Below, piece after piece: positions 30,426 through 37,975 of a DNA stretch of 64,000 nucleotides. How positions within the stretch are numbered: the first letter of the stretch is position 1; each line of letters starts with the position of its first letter. A program made the translations under genes and the position numbers. Below the pieces are notes generated by a model, which saw nothing but the letters and a program-made list of their open reading frames with translations, was not told the DNA's origin and ran no database searches. Source of the stretch: a virus. The stretch lies in IMG/VR virus record IMGVR_UViG_3300041409_000610, positions 91,348 to 155,347 of that record. One strand, 5' to 3'.

Positions 30426-30527
30426 ATGCCGGAGACCGAAGCCGAGAAGCAGGCCCGCGAAGCCCGCGAGAGGGAGACCCAGCGCGCGCTGGCCAAGGCC
30501 CTCAAGGACGCGCGGGAGAAGAACTGA
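30426..30527 (+). CDS. Charged helical micro-protein (33 aa)
   Basis: ATG 30426, eight bases after the leader. A single helix of Glu/Arg/Lys/Ala (PETEAEKQAREARERETQRA). Start supported by the leader; stop overlaps the next ATG. Function unknown. Confidence 0.7.
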   Translation: MPETEAEKQAREARERETQRALAKALKDAREKN

Positions 30528-30736
30528 TGGCGGACCTCGTCCCCATGCCCTCGTGCCTCCACGACCAGGGCTTTCACGAGCGCTCCTGCTGGCCCACCGG
30601 CATCCCGGTCGACGGCGAGCCGCACGCGTCCACCTACGTCTGCAATCTGCCCGGCTGCAAGGAGGCAGCGGCCGCGTGGGTTCTGTATGTCACCGGCCAC
30701 GAGGCCGTCATCGTCCCCCTGGAGGACAGGTCATGA
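30527..30736 (+). CDS. Small Cys/His-rich protein (69 aa)
   Basis: ATG 30527 overlaps the previous TGA. CLHDQGFHERSC and CNLPGC suggest a zinc site; the C-terminus AAAAWVLYVTGHEAVIVP is a strand-like segment. Function unknown. Confidence 0.78.
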   Translation: MADLVPMPSCLHDQGFHERSCWPTGIPVDGEPHASTYVCNLPGCKEAAAAWVLYVTGHEAVIVPLEDRS

Positions 30737-31221
30737 GTACTGACGAAGAGCTGCGCGCACTGCGCGTCGAGGCGCTCTACGCCTTCCGCCGAGCCGCGAT
30801 CACAACCCAGGACGCCGGGCAGGCGTTCGCGGGCGGAGCCGAGGTTTACGAGCGCGAGCTGCGCAAGGCGACCGAAGGGCGCGTCATGACGGTCACGGTG
30901 GCGGACGAGGGCCTCCAGGCCGCAAGCAGGGCGCGCGACACCGCCTATCAGATGCTGGACCGGGAGCCGGACTTCACGCCCGAGAGCTACGGGCTCCAGG
31001 TCATCATCGCCGAGCTGGACAAGGTGCTCGGACCGGACCTGGTGCGCGAGGCCGACCCGACCGGCAAGGTGCTCAAGCCGCTGCCCTACGAGGACCGGAA
31101 GCGGATGCTCGCCGCTCTCGACAAGGCGGGTCTTCCGGAGCCGCGTCCCCGAGGGCCGCGCGCGCCGGGCTACTTCATCGACGAGCAGGCCGAGGACGTG
31201 GCGCGGGGTGAGGGAGAGTGA
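30733..31221 (+). CDS. Helical protein, distant paralogue of 31218 (162 aa)
   Basis: ATG 30733, four-base overlap. The start ELRALRVEALYAFRRAA and the segment AEVYERELRKATEG parallel 31218 (LLAVRAEAYHEY; ARVYEAEIKKLQAE). C-terminal Pro/Arg-rich tail. Function unknown. Confidence 0.8.
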   Translation: MSTDEELRALRVEALYAFRRAAITTQDAGQAFAGGAEVYERELRKATEGRVMTVTVADEGLQAASRARDTAYQMLDREPDFTPESYGLQVIIAELDKVLGPDLVREADPTGKVLKPLPYEDRKRMLAALDKAGLPEPRPRGPRAPGYFIDEQAEDVARGEGE

Positions 31222-31430
31222 GGGACCTGCTGGCCGTGCGCGCCGAGGCGTATCACGAGTACACCTACCCGCGCCCCATCGTCGAGATGCCGCCGGAGAC
31301 CGAGGACACCGCGTTCAACCGCGCGGCCCGGGTCTACGAGGCAGAGATCAAGAAGCTCCAGGCCGAGCTGGCCGCTGCCCAGCGCCGCGTCGCTGACGCG
31401 GGCTCCTACCTCAACCACTGGGAGTCCTGA
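31218..31430 (+). CDS. Small coiled-coil protein (70 aa)
   Basis: GTG 31218, four-base overlap. The second half is a clear coiled coil (VYEAEIKKLQAELAAAQRRV). Related to 30733. Stop overlaps the next ATG. Confidence 0.78.
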   Translation: MRDLLAVRAEAYHEYTYPRPIVEMPPETEDTAFNRAARVYEAEIKKLQAELAAAQRRVADAGSYLNHWES

Positions 31431-31882
31431 TGAAGTGGCCTGACGAGATGGTTGCCGCGCACGAGCTGGGGCACCTCATCACGGCCAAGGAGGTCGGCCT
31501 GGGAAGCCGGGGGATCACGCTGGAGACCTCCTTCTGGTCCAGCGAGATCACCGGCGCCTACTGCGACCTGAGGAGCTTCAAGTACCCGGCGGACGGCAGC
31601 GCCAAGGACTGGACTCTCTACCGGGGGATGCTGCTGGTGGATGCCGCTGGCCAGGCCGCTTCCGAGTACTGGTTCCAGCTGCATGGTCTGCCGATCGAGT
31701 TCACCGCCGGATCGGACTTCGGGTTCTTCACCGAAGACGCGCCGCTGATGCCGAACGCGCCGACCTGGGACGAGGCGAAGGAGGAGGCCCGGCAGATCAT
31801 CGTTCCGCGTTGGGATGAGGTCGTCGAGCTGACTCCTGGGCTGATCGCGGACCGGCGTCTGTCCGGGGGGCGGGTCGCGTAA
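31430..31882 (+). CDS. HELGH metallopeptidase-like protein (150 aa)
   Basis: ATG 31430. AAHELGHLITAKEVGLGSRG (residues 9-28) is an HEXXH zinc-peptidase helix placed as in FtsH-type (M41) peptidase domains; ALSO the helix LLVDAAGQAASEYWFQLHGL (about residues 69-88) could supply the third ligand region. No ATPase domain. Compact stand-alone protease-like proteins occur in phages; substrate unknown. Second HEXXH protein here after 22733. Confidence 0.78.
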   Translation: MKWPDEMVAAHELGHLITAKEVGLGSRGITLETSFWSSEITGAYCDLRSFKYPADGSAKDWTLYRGMLLVDAAGQAASEYWFQLHGLPIEFTAGSDFGFFTEDAPLMPNAPTWDEAKEEARQIIVPRWDEVVELTPGLIADRRLSGGRVA

Positions 31883-32232
31883 TGGAGCTGTTCACCTTCG
31901 GCAGTCCCGAGGCCGTCGAGGCACTCGTCAAGGCGATCGAGCGCGATGGGCAAACCCTCCACTCGCTCACCGGCTGCGAGGGCTGCCGCCAGGACATGGC
32001 CAACGCCCTGGAGATCGCCTTCTTCTGCGGGTGGGCCTGGGGAGAGGACTACACGGGGATCCCGATCCAGGAGTCCTACCGCTGGCCCGAGCGCCTCGGC
32101 GCGATGAACCTCACGCGCAACCAGCTGGTCGGATTGATCTACGCGCTGCGACAGGCGATGCAGCTGGGCGACGCGTGGGCCGGGAGCTGGCTCTCCGGCC
32201 TGGCCGAGGAGTACGAAATGGAATGGGTCTGA
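31882..32232 (+). CDS. Hypothetical protein (116 aa)
   Basis: ATG 31882 shares a base with the previous TAA. Helical; CEGCRQDM near residue 33. Function unknown. Confidence 0.8.
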   Translation: MELFTFGSPEAVEALVKAIERDGQTLHSLTGCEGCRQDMANALEIAFFCGWAWGEDYTGIPIQESYRWPERLGAMNLTRNQLVGLIYALRQAMQLGDAWAGSWLSGLAEEYEMEWV

Positions 32233-32236
32233 CTGT

Positions 32237-32248
32237 CCACATTGGAGG
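32237..32248 (+). promoter_or_regulatory. SD-hairpin leader without palindrome
   Basis: CCACATTGGAGG inside GTCC...GGAC, a 4-bp stem whose closing pairs (T-A, G-C) differ from the common A-T/G-C set. ATG at 32253. Confidence 0.65.
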
Positions 32249-32252
32249 ACAC

Positions 32253-32645
32253 ATGGGTTACTACAGCAGCCTGGAAGGCCGCATCGAGATCGATCCGCCG
32301 CTGCCCTGGAGCGCGGTCGTGGGCAGCGAGTACGTGGATTCCCTCGGCGCGTTGCGGGGTGTCTGGTTCGAGCTGGCCGTGAAGACGCGGACCGAGGGTG
32401 ACGACGAGATCATCACGCGCACGGCCGTCGCGGTCGTCGGCCCCGAGGAGCGGCGCAAGCACTACAAGCTGGAGAACCACCTGAAGGAGATCGCCGAGCT
32501 GATCGGCCCCGACCGCGACACGGTGGGCTGGCTGGTGCGCGAGGGCGAGGAGCAGGGCGACATCGTGCGATACGGCATCCGCCGGGGCAAGCTGATCATC
32601 GAGAAGGCGGACGTCCGCTGGCCGGACGGCACCTCGGTCTACTGA
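32253..32645 (+). CDS. MGYYSS-type hypothetical protein (130 aa)
   Basis: ATG 32253 after the leader. MGYYSSLEGRIEIDPPLPWS then a strand-rich domain; similar openings occur in uncharacterised actinobacterial/phage proteins. Last + strand gene before the convergent minus-strand gene. Confidence 0.85.
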   Translation: MGYYSSLEGRIEIDPPLPWSAVVGSEYVDSLGALRGVWFELAVKTRTEGDDEIITRTAVAVVGPEERRKHYKLENHLKEIAELIGPDRDTVGWLVREGEEQGDIVRYGIRRGKLIIEKADVRWPDGTSVY

Positions 32646-32657
32646 CCCCGGACACAA

Positions 32658-32711
32658 CGAACCCCCGCGCGGAGAGCACTGTCCTAGGGAGACAGATCCG
32701 GCGGGGGTTCG
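32658..32711 (+). terminator. Bidirectional terminator between convergent genes
   Basis: CGAACCCCCGC (32658-32668) pairs with GCGGGGGTTCG (32701-32711); a small GTC/GAC hairpin lies in the loop. It would work on both strands, for 32253 (+) and 32755-33282 (-). Confidence 0.7.
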
Positions 32712-32754
32712 CTGCGTTGAGGCGGGCCCCTAACCCACGGGTCAGGGTAGCCGA

Positions 32755-33282
32755 TCAGGCCTGCTTGCGGGCCGCACCCTCGCTGACGTTCACCACGGCG
32801 ACGTCGCCCGCGACCACGTCCACCGCGTGGGTCACCGTGATGCTGCCCAGGGTGATCGTGCCGACCGCCGAGCCCGGCATCCCGGCGACGACCGTGGCCT
32901 GGCGCGGGTCGTTCGAGTCGATCCGGTAGGTGAAGACGCTCTCGTCCGAGCTGACGAACGCCGGGTCGTCGGAGGTGTCGCCCGCCTTGTCGAGGACCTC
33001 GGCGCCTTTGGCGTCGGCAGCGGTGAGCGAGACGTCGAATTCCTCGTCGTCGTGGATCTGGGCCATGGCAGTACCAGCCTTTCCGGTGGGTTCCAGAGTG
33101 TTCTGCTTCACGATGGGGCCGAAGGCCACTGTTGCCGTCGCGGGGCCGGTGAGGAAGGCGTAGAAGCGCACCGCCGTGGCGAGCACCGCATCTCGGTCTT
33201 CCTCGAACTGTTTGTCGCCGAACGATCCGGCGTGCAGCTTGACGGCCTCGGTCAGGGCCAGCGCCCGTTCCGGGTTCACCAT
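32755..33282 (-). CDS. Ig-like (Big-type) domain protein, lone minus-strand gene (175 aa)
   Basis: ATG at 33282 reading leftwards, with GAGGGGG upstream on that strand. After a helical start (residues 1-50), residues 75-170 form a beta-rich domain (EEFDVSLTAADAKGAEVLDK ... SVFTYRIDSN ... GSAVGTITLGSITVTHAVDV) like the bacterial Ig-like domains on phage virions. Its orientation sets it apart: probably a separately regulated insertion (moron-like). No palindromic promoter serves it. Confidence 0.82.
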   Translation of the reverse strand: MVNPERALALTEAVKLHAGSFGDKQFEEDRDAVLATAVRFYAFLTGPATATVAFGPIVKQNTLEPTGKAGTAMAQIHDDEEFDVSLTAADAKGAEVLDKAGDTSDDPAFVSSDESVFTYRIDSNDPRQATVVAGMPGSAVGTITLGSITVTHAVDVVAGDVAVVNVSEGAARKQA

Positions 33283-33347
33283 GCTGGCGTTGCCCCCTCG
33301 GTTCCTGAGCGATGCTCGAACTCTGTCAGCCTATCTGGCGGGTGACC

Positions 33348-33399
33348 TTGCCACATCTCTACCCGAACGGGTAGTGTTGCGGGACCACCGCACTGGAGG
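33348..33399 (+). promoter_or_regulatory. Palindromic promoter plus leader (copy 18)
   Basis: -35 TTGCCA (33348-33353), -10 TAGTGT (33372-33377, 18-nt spacer), palindrome CTACCCGAACGGGTAG (33359-33374). Leader 33388-33399; flanks A and A do not pair. Restarts rightward transcription after the minus-strand gene. Confidence 0.75.
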
Positions 33400-33406
33400 A
33401 GGCCTC

Positions 33407-34138
33407 ATGGGCTGCGACATCCACATGTACGCCGAGAAGAAGATCGGCGACACCTGGTACCCGTTCACCCCGCCCGAGCACAACAAGTGGTACGAGCCGG
33501 GCGACGAGAAGGAGGGTGGGCCCGCCAGCCGCCCGCTGGCCCTCAACCACGACGACGTCATCTGGGAGGACCGGAACTACCGCGTCTTCTCGATGCTCGC
33601 GGGCGTGCGCAACGGCATCGGGTTCGCCAGCGTCAAGACCGGCGAGCCGATCACTCCGATCTCCAAGCCGCGCGGTGTGCCGGAGGACGTCAGCGCCGAG
33701 GTGAAAACCGAGATCGACGAGTGGGGCTGCGATGGCCACAGCCACTCGTGGCTCACCCTCAAGGAGCTGGAGGCCGTTCCCTGGGACCACAGGCTGATTC
33801 GCCAGTGCGGTCACGTGGACGCCCGGCAGTTCCAGACCTACGAGAAGGACGGCGAGCCGGACTCCTGGGGTCAGCCGCTCAGCTTCCGGGGCTTGCAGGT
33901 CGTGACCAATGACGAGATGCGTGAGCTGATCGCGGCCCACGGGATCGAAGTGCCCGAGGACTCGTGGCACGATTCGAAGATCAACGGAGTCGCCTACCTG
34001 ACCGAGGTCGCCTGGTCGCACACCTGGGCCGAGGTCGCCCGGGGGCTGCTGGCCAGCATGGCCAACCTCAAGATCGCCGGGGCGGCCGAGGGCTTCGAGC
34101 CGGACCAGCTGCGGTACATCTTCTTTTTCGACAACTGA
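33407..34138 (+). CDS. MGCDIH-family phage protein (243 aa)
   Basis: ATG 33407 after the leader. MGCDIHMYAEKKIGDTWYPF and the Arg/Asn-rich core (EDRNYRVFSMLAGVRNG) belong to a family I know to be widespread in phages and of unknown function. Residues 100-125 (WGCDGHSHSWLTLKELEAVP) are also typical. Stylistically related to MGLDIT at 4293. Confidence 0.9.
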   Translation: MGCDIHMYAEKKIGDTWYPFTPPEHNKWYEPGDEKEGGPASRPLALNHDDVIWEDRNYRVFSMLAGVRNGIGFASVKTGEPITPISKPRGVPEDVSAEVKTEIDEWGCDGHSHSWLTLKELEAVPWDHRLIRQCGHVDARQFQTYEKDGEPDSWGQPLSFRGLQVVTNDEMRELIAAHGIEVPEDSWHDSKINGVAYLTEVAWSHTWAEVARGLLASMANLKIAGAAEGFEPDQLRYIFFFDN

Positions 34139-34160
34139 TCTTTTCTCATCCGGGGATCGC

Positions 34161-34224
34161 CCGCTGCTGCAACAGCGGCCCGGAGGTCGAGGACCCGCGT
34201 CTGCTTGGGCGAGCCGGACGCGGG
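34161..34224 (+). terminator. Two hairpins between 33407 and 34300
   Basis: CCGCTG-CTGCAA-CAGCGG (34161-34178) and CCCGCGTC/GACGCGGG (34194-34201 with 34217-34224). Probably end the 33407 transcript; no ORF in 34139-34299. Confidence 0.5.
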
Positions 34225-34233
34225 CCCTCCCGC

Positions 34234-34294
34234 TTGCGTGACCCTACCCGATCGGGTAGGGTGGGCCACATCACCACCCGAGCCGCACTGGAGG
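34234..34294 (+). promoter_or_regulatory. Palindromic promoter plus leader (copy 19)
   Basis: -35 TTGCGT (34234-34239), 17-nt spacer, -10 TAGGGT (34257-34262), perfect palindrome ACCCTACCCGATCGGGTAGG plus GT (34241-34262). Leader 34283-34294, closing pair G-C. Confidence 0.78.
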
Positions 34295-34299
34295 CCACC

Positions 34300-34665
34300 A
34301 TGAGCGTCGAATTCAACGTCGAGTGCACCAACTTCGACCACGACTCGGTGTGGGAGGCCTCGCCCGGCATCAACGTCAACAACGCCAACGCCGGGATGCT
34401 CCTGGAGACCCTCGGCCTGCCGACGGACCCGTGGAACCTCCCGGCGGACTTCGAGTACCCGACGGGGCACGACTTCCTCGGCCGGGTGCTGATCGCCCTG
34501 GGTCTCGCGCCGAAGGACGAGGGCCGCCCGGCGGTGGCCGATCTGGACAACCCGCGCTGGATCGAGGGCGGCCGCCGGTCGGGCTATACCCAGGACAAGC
34601 TCGGCGAGCTGCTCGCGATCGCCGAGTACGCGGTCGCCCACAACCGTCGCGTGACCTGGGGCTGA
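34300..34665 (+). CDS. Hypothetical protein (121 aa)
   Basis: ATG 34300 after the leader. Asn-rich segment (INVNNANAGMLLETLGLP) then helices. Function unknown. Followed by a region with two mutually exclusive stems. Confidence 0.82.
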   Translation: MSVEFNVECTNFDHDSVWEASPGINVNNANAGMLLETLGLPTDPWNLPADFEYPTGHDFLGRVLIALGLAPKDEGRPAVADLDNPRWIEGGRRSGYTQDKLGELLAIAEYAVAHNRRVTWG

Positions 34666-34740
34666 TGACCTGCCGGGGCGGCGCTGCCATTACCTGTCCA
34701 TGTGGGCGCCTCAAGGCACTGCGCAGGTCAGCCGCCCCGG
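34666..34740 (+). promoter_or_regulatory. Possible RNA switch: two mutually exclusive stems
   Basis: TGACCTGC (34666-34673) is complementary to GCAGGTCA (34723-34730), and CCGGGGCGGC (34673-34682) to GCCGCCCCGG (34731-34740). The order A-B-A'-B' with no free bases between neighbours means both stems cannot form together. This looks like an attenuator upstream of GTG 34764. Confidence 0.5.
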
Positions 34741-34763
34741 CTCTCCCTGAAAGGATCTCGCTC

Positions 34764-35012
34764 GTGAACGAACCCAGCGCCATCCACATCATCTTCGACG
34801 GCCCACCGAGCCACGAGGCTCCGCGCTTCGTCGAGGTCGAGAACCCGCAAGGCCGGAGCATCCGCATCGGCGAGTGGGAGCCCGACCCCCGCCCGGAGTA
34901 CGCGGGCCAGTGGCGGCTGCGGATCACCTTCGCGGACATGCTGGCCGAGGCTCAGCGCCAGCACGAGGGCGGCGACTTCGCCGCCACGCCCGAACTCCCC
35001 CAGGAAGGCTGA
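34764..35012 (+). CDS. Hypothetical protein (82 aa)
   Basis: GTG 34764 with AAGGATC upstream. Strand-rich (AIHIIFDGPPSHEAPRFVEV), C-terminal helix. Function unknown; expression may depend on the switch-like element upstream. Confidence 0.78.
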   Translation: MNEPSAIHIIFDGPPSHEAPRFVEVENPQGRSIRIGEWEPDPRPEYAGQWRLRITFADMLAEAQRQHEGGDFAATPELPQEG

Positions 35013-35014
35013 TC

Positions 35015-35338
35015 ATGCGCTGGAATGGAACCGGATTCACCCAGTCCTACGGCGGCAGCTCGACCGACGTCGTGGGCTACGCCTGGCGAACTGAGGAGTA
35101 CTGCCCGCGCTGCACCCTGGAGGCGATGGGCACCAGCACGACCGGTCCCGTGCGCGCCGGTGCGGTGCTGGAGAGCGAGATCGAGATCTGGGCCGCCGAG
35201 AACGGCCTGACGTACCTGCGCGAGACCACCGAGGTCCCGCAGCCGATCTTCAACGGCGCGGACGCCCTGGACAACGACGGGCGTCCCAAGACCTGCTGCC
35301 GATGTCACGAGCAGCTGATGGAATCCAACGAGGAGTGA
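35015..35338 (+). CDS. Zinc-like hypothetical protein (107 aa)
   Basis: ATG 35015 after TGATCATG. CPRC near residue 30 and CCRCHEQ near residue 95 probably form one zinc site across the chain. Function unknown. Confidence 0.82.
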   Translation: MRWNGTGFTQSYGGSSTDVVGYAWRTEEYCPRCTLEAMGTSTTGPVRAGAVLESEIEIWAAENGLTYLRETTEVPQPIFNGADALDNDGRPKTCCRCHEQLMESNEE

Positions 35339-35340
35339 TC

Positions 35341-35625
35341 ATGAATCCGATCGAGAAGCTCAAGGCCTGGATCTTCCCGCCGCGCAAGGTCGTGTCGGTG
35401 GAGCCCGGCGAGCACGAACACGACTTCAGCGGGATGGAGTTTCCGTCAGACATGGGCCGCAAGGTCGTGACGTCGTGTCGCGTCAAGGGCTGCTACGAGG
35501 TCCAGGTACGGGCGGCCAACGCGGCCGAGCGCGCGGAGACGGCGCCGCTGGAGAACCAGGTCCGAGCTTTCCAGGACCAGATCACCGACGAGGTCGAGGA
35601 CGGACTGAACCGCCGCCGTCGCTGA
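35341..35625 (+). CDS. Hypothetical protein (94 aa)
   Basis: ATG 35341 after TGATCATG. EHEHDFSGMEF and a single CRVKGC, then a helical charged C-terminus (AANAAERAETAPLENQVRAF). Function unknown. Confidence 0.78.
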   Translation: MNPIEKLKAWIFPPRKVVSVEPGEHEHDFSGMEFPSDMGRKVVTSCRVKGCYEVQVRAANAAERAETAPLENQVRAFQDQITDEVEDGLNRRRR

Positions 35626-35654
35626 GACTCATGGAAACCAAACGAGGAGGACTC

Positions 35655-36122
35655 ATGATCGAGGTAGTGCTGGCCGCCGACGCGGTGGTCTTCCACGAGG
35701 ACGCCGAGAGCGGCGGCGTCTCGCTGTTGCTGATCCAGCGCCAGGACGACGGCAAGTGGGCGCTGCCGGGCGGCTGTGTCGATGTCGAGGTCTACGAGCC
35801 GGTGGAGGGCACCTGCGAGCGCGAGCTGGCCGAGGAGACCGGCCTGGCGATCCCGTTCGAGAGCAACAACTGGATCCCGCAGCCGGTCCGCGCGCACCCG
35901 GACCGCGACCACCGGGGCAGGTACGTCAGCTTCCCCTTCGCCATCCTGCTGACCGGCCCCCGCCCGCCGGTGCGGGGCGCCGACGATGCCCTGATGGCCG
36001 CATGGCTGCCGCTGCACGAGGTGAACGTGGACGAGCTGGCCTTCGACCACGGCGAGATCGTGCGCACGGCATCCAAGTCCTTCAGCCTCAAATTCCTCAC
36101 CCTGGGACTGGGGCTTGCCTGA
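35655..36122 (+). CDS. Nudix hydrolase (155 aa)
   Basis: ATG 35655 with GAGGAGG upstream. Nudix fold start (VLAADAVVFHEDAESGGVSL), then the Nudix box: G at about residue 39, E/CERELAEETG around residues 52-62 (REUxEExGU fully kept). Hydrolyses nucleoside diphosphates linked to X; substrate unknown (dNTP cleaning, NAD or cap-like RNA). Stop overlaps promoter copy 20. Confidence 0.9.
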   Translation: MIEVVLAADAVVFHEDAESGGVSLLLIQRQDDGKWALPGGCVDVEVYEPVEGTCERELAEETGLAIPFESNNWIPQPVRAHPDRDHRGRYVSFPFAILLTGPRPPVRGADDALMAAWLPLHEVNVDELAFDHGEIVRTASKSFSLKFLTLGLGLA

Positions 36123-36170
36123 CCCTACCCGTTCGGGTAGTATGTGCCGAGACGCATCCCGCACCGGAGG
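36115..36170 (+). promoter_or_regulatory. Palindromic promoter plus leader (copy 20)
   Basis: -35 TTGCCT (36115-36120) inside the Nudix gene, 17-nt spacer, -10 TAGTAT (36138-36143), palindrome CTACCCGTTCGGGTAG (36125-36140). Leader 36159-36170; flanks C/A. Confidence 0.75.
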
Positions 36171-36178
36171 AGCACACC

Positions 36179-36547
36179 GTGTCCACTAACTTCTACCTGC
36201 ACCGCGACCCGCAGGACTGCGGCGAATGCGGCAAGCCCGGCCGTGAGGCCGAGGTCCACATCGGCAAGCGCTCGGGCGGCTGGGTCTTCGTCTGGCAGGG
36301 CTTCAACGGCAACGACATCCCGGGCACCCCCGCCGGGCTGTTCGACGCGAAGACCTGGCGCGAGTTCCTGACGGCCGAGGTCACCTACGCCGAGGGCCGG
36401 ATCGAGGACGAGTACGGCATCACGTACATGGTCGAGGAGTTCTTCCGCGAGGTCGAGCAGTGCCGCGACCAGAAGCGCCAGAGCGCGCACTACGACGGCT
36501 TCGCTGCCGTGGGCCCGGACGACGTGCACTACGGCAACTGGTCCTGA
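36179..36547 (+). CDS. MSTNFYL-family actinophage protein (122 aa)
   Basis: GTG 36179 after the leader. STNFYLHRDPQDCGECGKPG, then VHIGKRSGGWVFVWQGFNGN and DEYGITYMVEEFF: a family common in actinobacteriophages. The CGEC pair may bind zinc. Function unknown. Confidence 0.9.
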   Translation: MSTNFYLHRDPQDCGECGKPGREAEVHIGKRSGGWVFVWQGFNGNDIPGTPAGLFDAKTWREFLTAEVTYAEGRIEDEYGITYMVEEFFREVEQCRDQKRQSAHYDGFAAVGPDDVHYGNWS

Positions 36548-36557
36548 GAGGCAGCTG

Positions 36558-37265
36558 ATGACCTTCTTCAAGAAGCTGCGCTTCCGGCACAGCACGACGC
36601 CGGGGATCCCTCTGGGCCGGTACGAAAGCGGCCTGGAGGCCGTCTGGGCGTGGCAGGAGCGTGCGCACCTGCTCGTGATCGAGCGGGACTCCTACGGCGC
36701 CGGAGAAAACCTGGTCCGACTGAGGGCCCGCAAGCATGAGGGCGACCGCGTTCAACTGGACCCGAAAGTCTGGTGGGACGAGGAGTACCACGGACCTCGC
36801 GACCGGCCGCCGTGGTGGCTCATCTCGCTGTCCAGCTGCGCGGCTCAGGTGGCGCGACTCAATCTCATCGCACTGGAGCGCGCCGCGCGTATCGAGCAGG
36901 GCGAGGACATCGCGCCGATGCTGGTGACGGTGCCGGAGCTGCACGACATCCTCGACCTCGCCACGCTGCCCGCGAGTTACGACCCGAGCGAGGCGGGGAA
37001 GAGCCTCCTGAACGGGCTCCAGCACCTGCTCCAGGTTGGCCGGGCCGGGCGGATCCACGTGCTGGCGAACATCCGGCAGGGCTACTTCTACAAGGTCCAC
37101 ATGCCCCAGGGGCTGCTCAACCAGTTCTCTGGGCTCCTGGTGCTCGGCAGGACTTCTCGAACCGTCACGGAGAAGCTGAGCCTGCCCCGGGTGTTCAGCG
37201 AGCCGCATGGCCGTCTCGGCGACCTTGGAGACGACTTCTGGCCGCTGGAGGTGCGACTGCGATGA
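36558..37265 (+). CDS. FtsK/TraB-like protein lacking Walker A (235 aa)
   Basis: ATG 36558. The second half, MLVTVPELHDILDLATLP (Walker-B-like strand, about residues 120-137) and LLNGLQHLLQVGRAGRIHVL (about 153-172), resembles the region of FtsK/HerA-type ATPases where a helix bearing GRAAGIH follows the Walker B strand. No GxxxxGK[ST] P-loop is present, so ATP hydrolysis is unlikely. May be a degenerate translocase-like subunit; tentative. Confidence 0.7.
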   Translation: MTFFKKLRFRHSTTPGIPLGRYESGLEAVWAWQERAHLLVIERDSYGAGENLVRLRARKHEGDRVQLDPKVWWDEEYHGPRDRPPWWLISLSSCAAQVARLNLIALERAARIEQGEDIAPMLVTVPELHDILDLATLPASYDPSEAGKSLLNGLQHLLQVGRAGRIHVLANIRQGYFYKVHMPQGLLNQFSGLLVLGRTSRTVTEKLSLPRVFSEPHGRLGDLGDDFWPLEVRLR

Positions 37266-37651
37266 CCGTCTCGACGCAGCCGCACATGAGACTGGAGGGT
37301 GAGATTCCGGTCCCCTGCGGCTGCCAGCTGGGCTACCACCACCACCCGGACGGCAAGCCCCTGATCGAGCACCACCCGGACGGCGACGTCATCCGGGACA
37401 TCGGCCGTCACCCCTTCTGCGTGGGCGTGTGCCGGTACTGGGGGACGCCCACCGAGGAGTTCGACTTCCGGCTGGTGACCGGCCCCCGGATCACCGAGAA
37501 CCGGGTGGCTACCGGCATCGAGATCACCGACTACACGGTCCCGGACGCCCCCACGGTCTCGTGGGACAACGAACCCATCTCCGCCTGCGAGAAGGTGGGA
37601 CTCGTCCGGCTGGCCGTCTGGAAACGAAAGGAGACACCGTGGACCCCCTAA
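37262..37651 (+). CDS. His/Cys-rich hypothetical protein (129 aa)
   Basis: ATG 37262, four-base overlap. CGCQLGYHHHPDGKPLIEHH (about residues 19-38) and FCVGVC suggest metal binding; the rest is beta-like. The gene's 3' end overlaps the next start by 13 bases. Confidence 0.8.
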   Translation: MTVSTQPHMRLEGEIPVPCGCQLGYHHHPDGKPLIEHHPDGDVIRDIGRHPFCVGVCRYWGTPTEEFDFRLVTGPRITENRVATGIEITDYTVPDAPTVSWDNEPISACEKVGLVRLAVWKRKETPWTP

Positions 37652-37974
37652 CCCTCATCATCGGCGCACTGCTCGCGCTGGTCTTCTTCGCCATGGGCCG
37701 CGCGAGCGGTCTCCGACAGGCGAAGCTCTTGCAGAACGGCGACGCGCCGCCTCCGAAGGCGATCTGTGGGTGCGGCCATGGGCTGCACCTGCACGATCTG
37801 AAGACCAGCCAGTGTCACCACGAGTACAGAAAGGGAGGCGGCCAGTTCTACAAGGACGGCAGTCTCTGGCAGAACTTCACCTGGGCCAGGTGCGGATGCA
37901 AGAAGTACACCGGGCCGATCCCGGCCGAGGAGTACATCGCCCAGCAGATGCTGCCCCCGATCGAGGGGGTCTGA
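37639..37974 (+). CDS. TM-anchored zinc-like protein 1 (111 aa)
   Basis: GTG 37639 with AAAGGAG upstream. N-terminal TM (LTLIIGALLALVFFAMG), then ICGCGHGLHLHD, CHH, CGCKKYTGPIPAEEY. The same order occurs in the next gene: a tandem pair of membrane-tethered Cys/His domains. Function unknown. Confidence 0.8.
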   Translation: MDPLTLIIGALLALVFFAMGRASGLRQAKLLQNGDAPPPKAICGCGHGLHLHDLKTSQCHHEYRKGGGQFYKDGSLWQNFTWARCGCKKYTGPIPAEEYIAQQMLPPIEGV

Positions 37975-37975
37975 C

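Noticed and set aside
33176-33406. Upstream extension of the MGCDIH gene
   Set aside because: The extension runs through promoter copy 18 and the antisense of the minus-strand gene; the family starts at MGCDIH.
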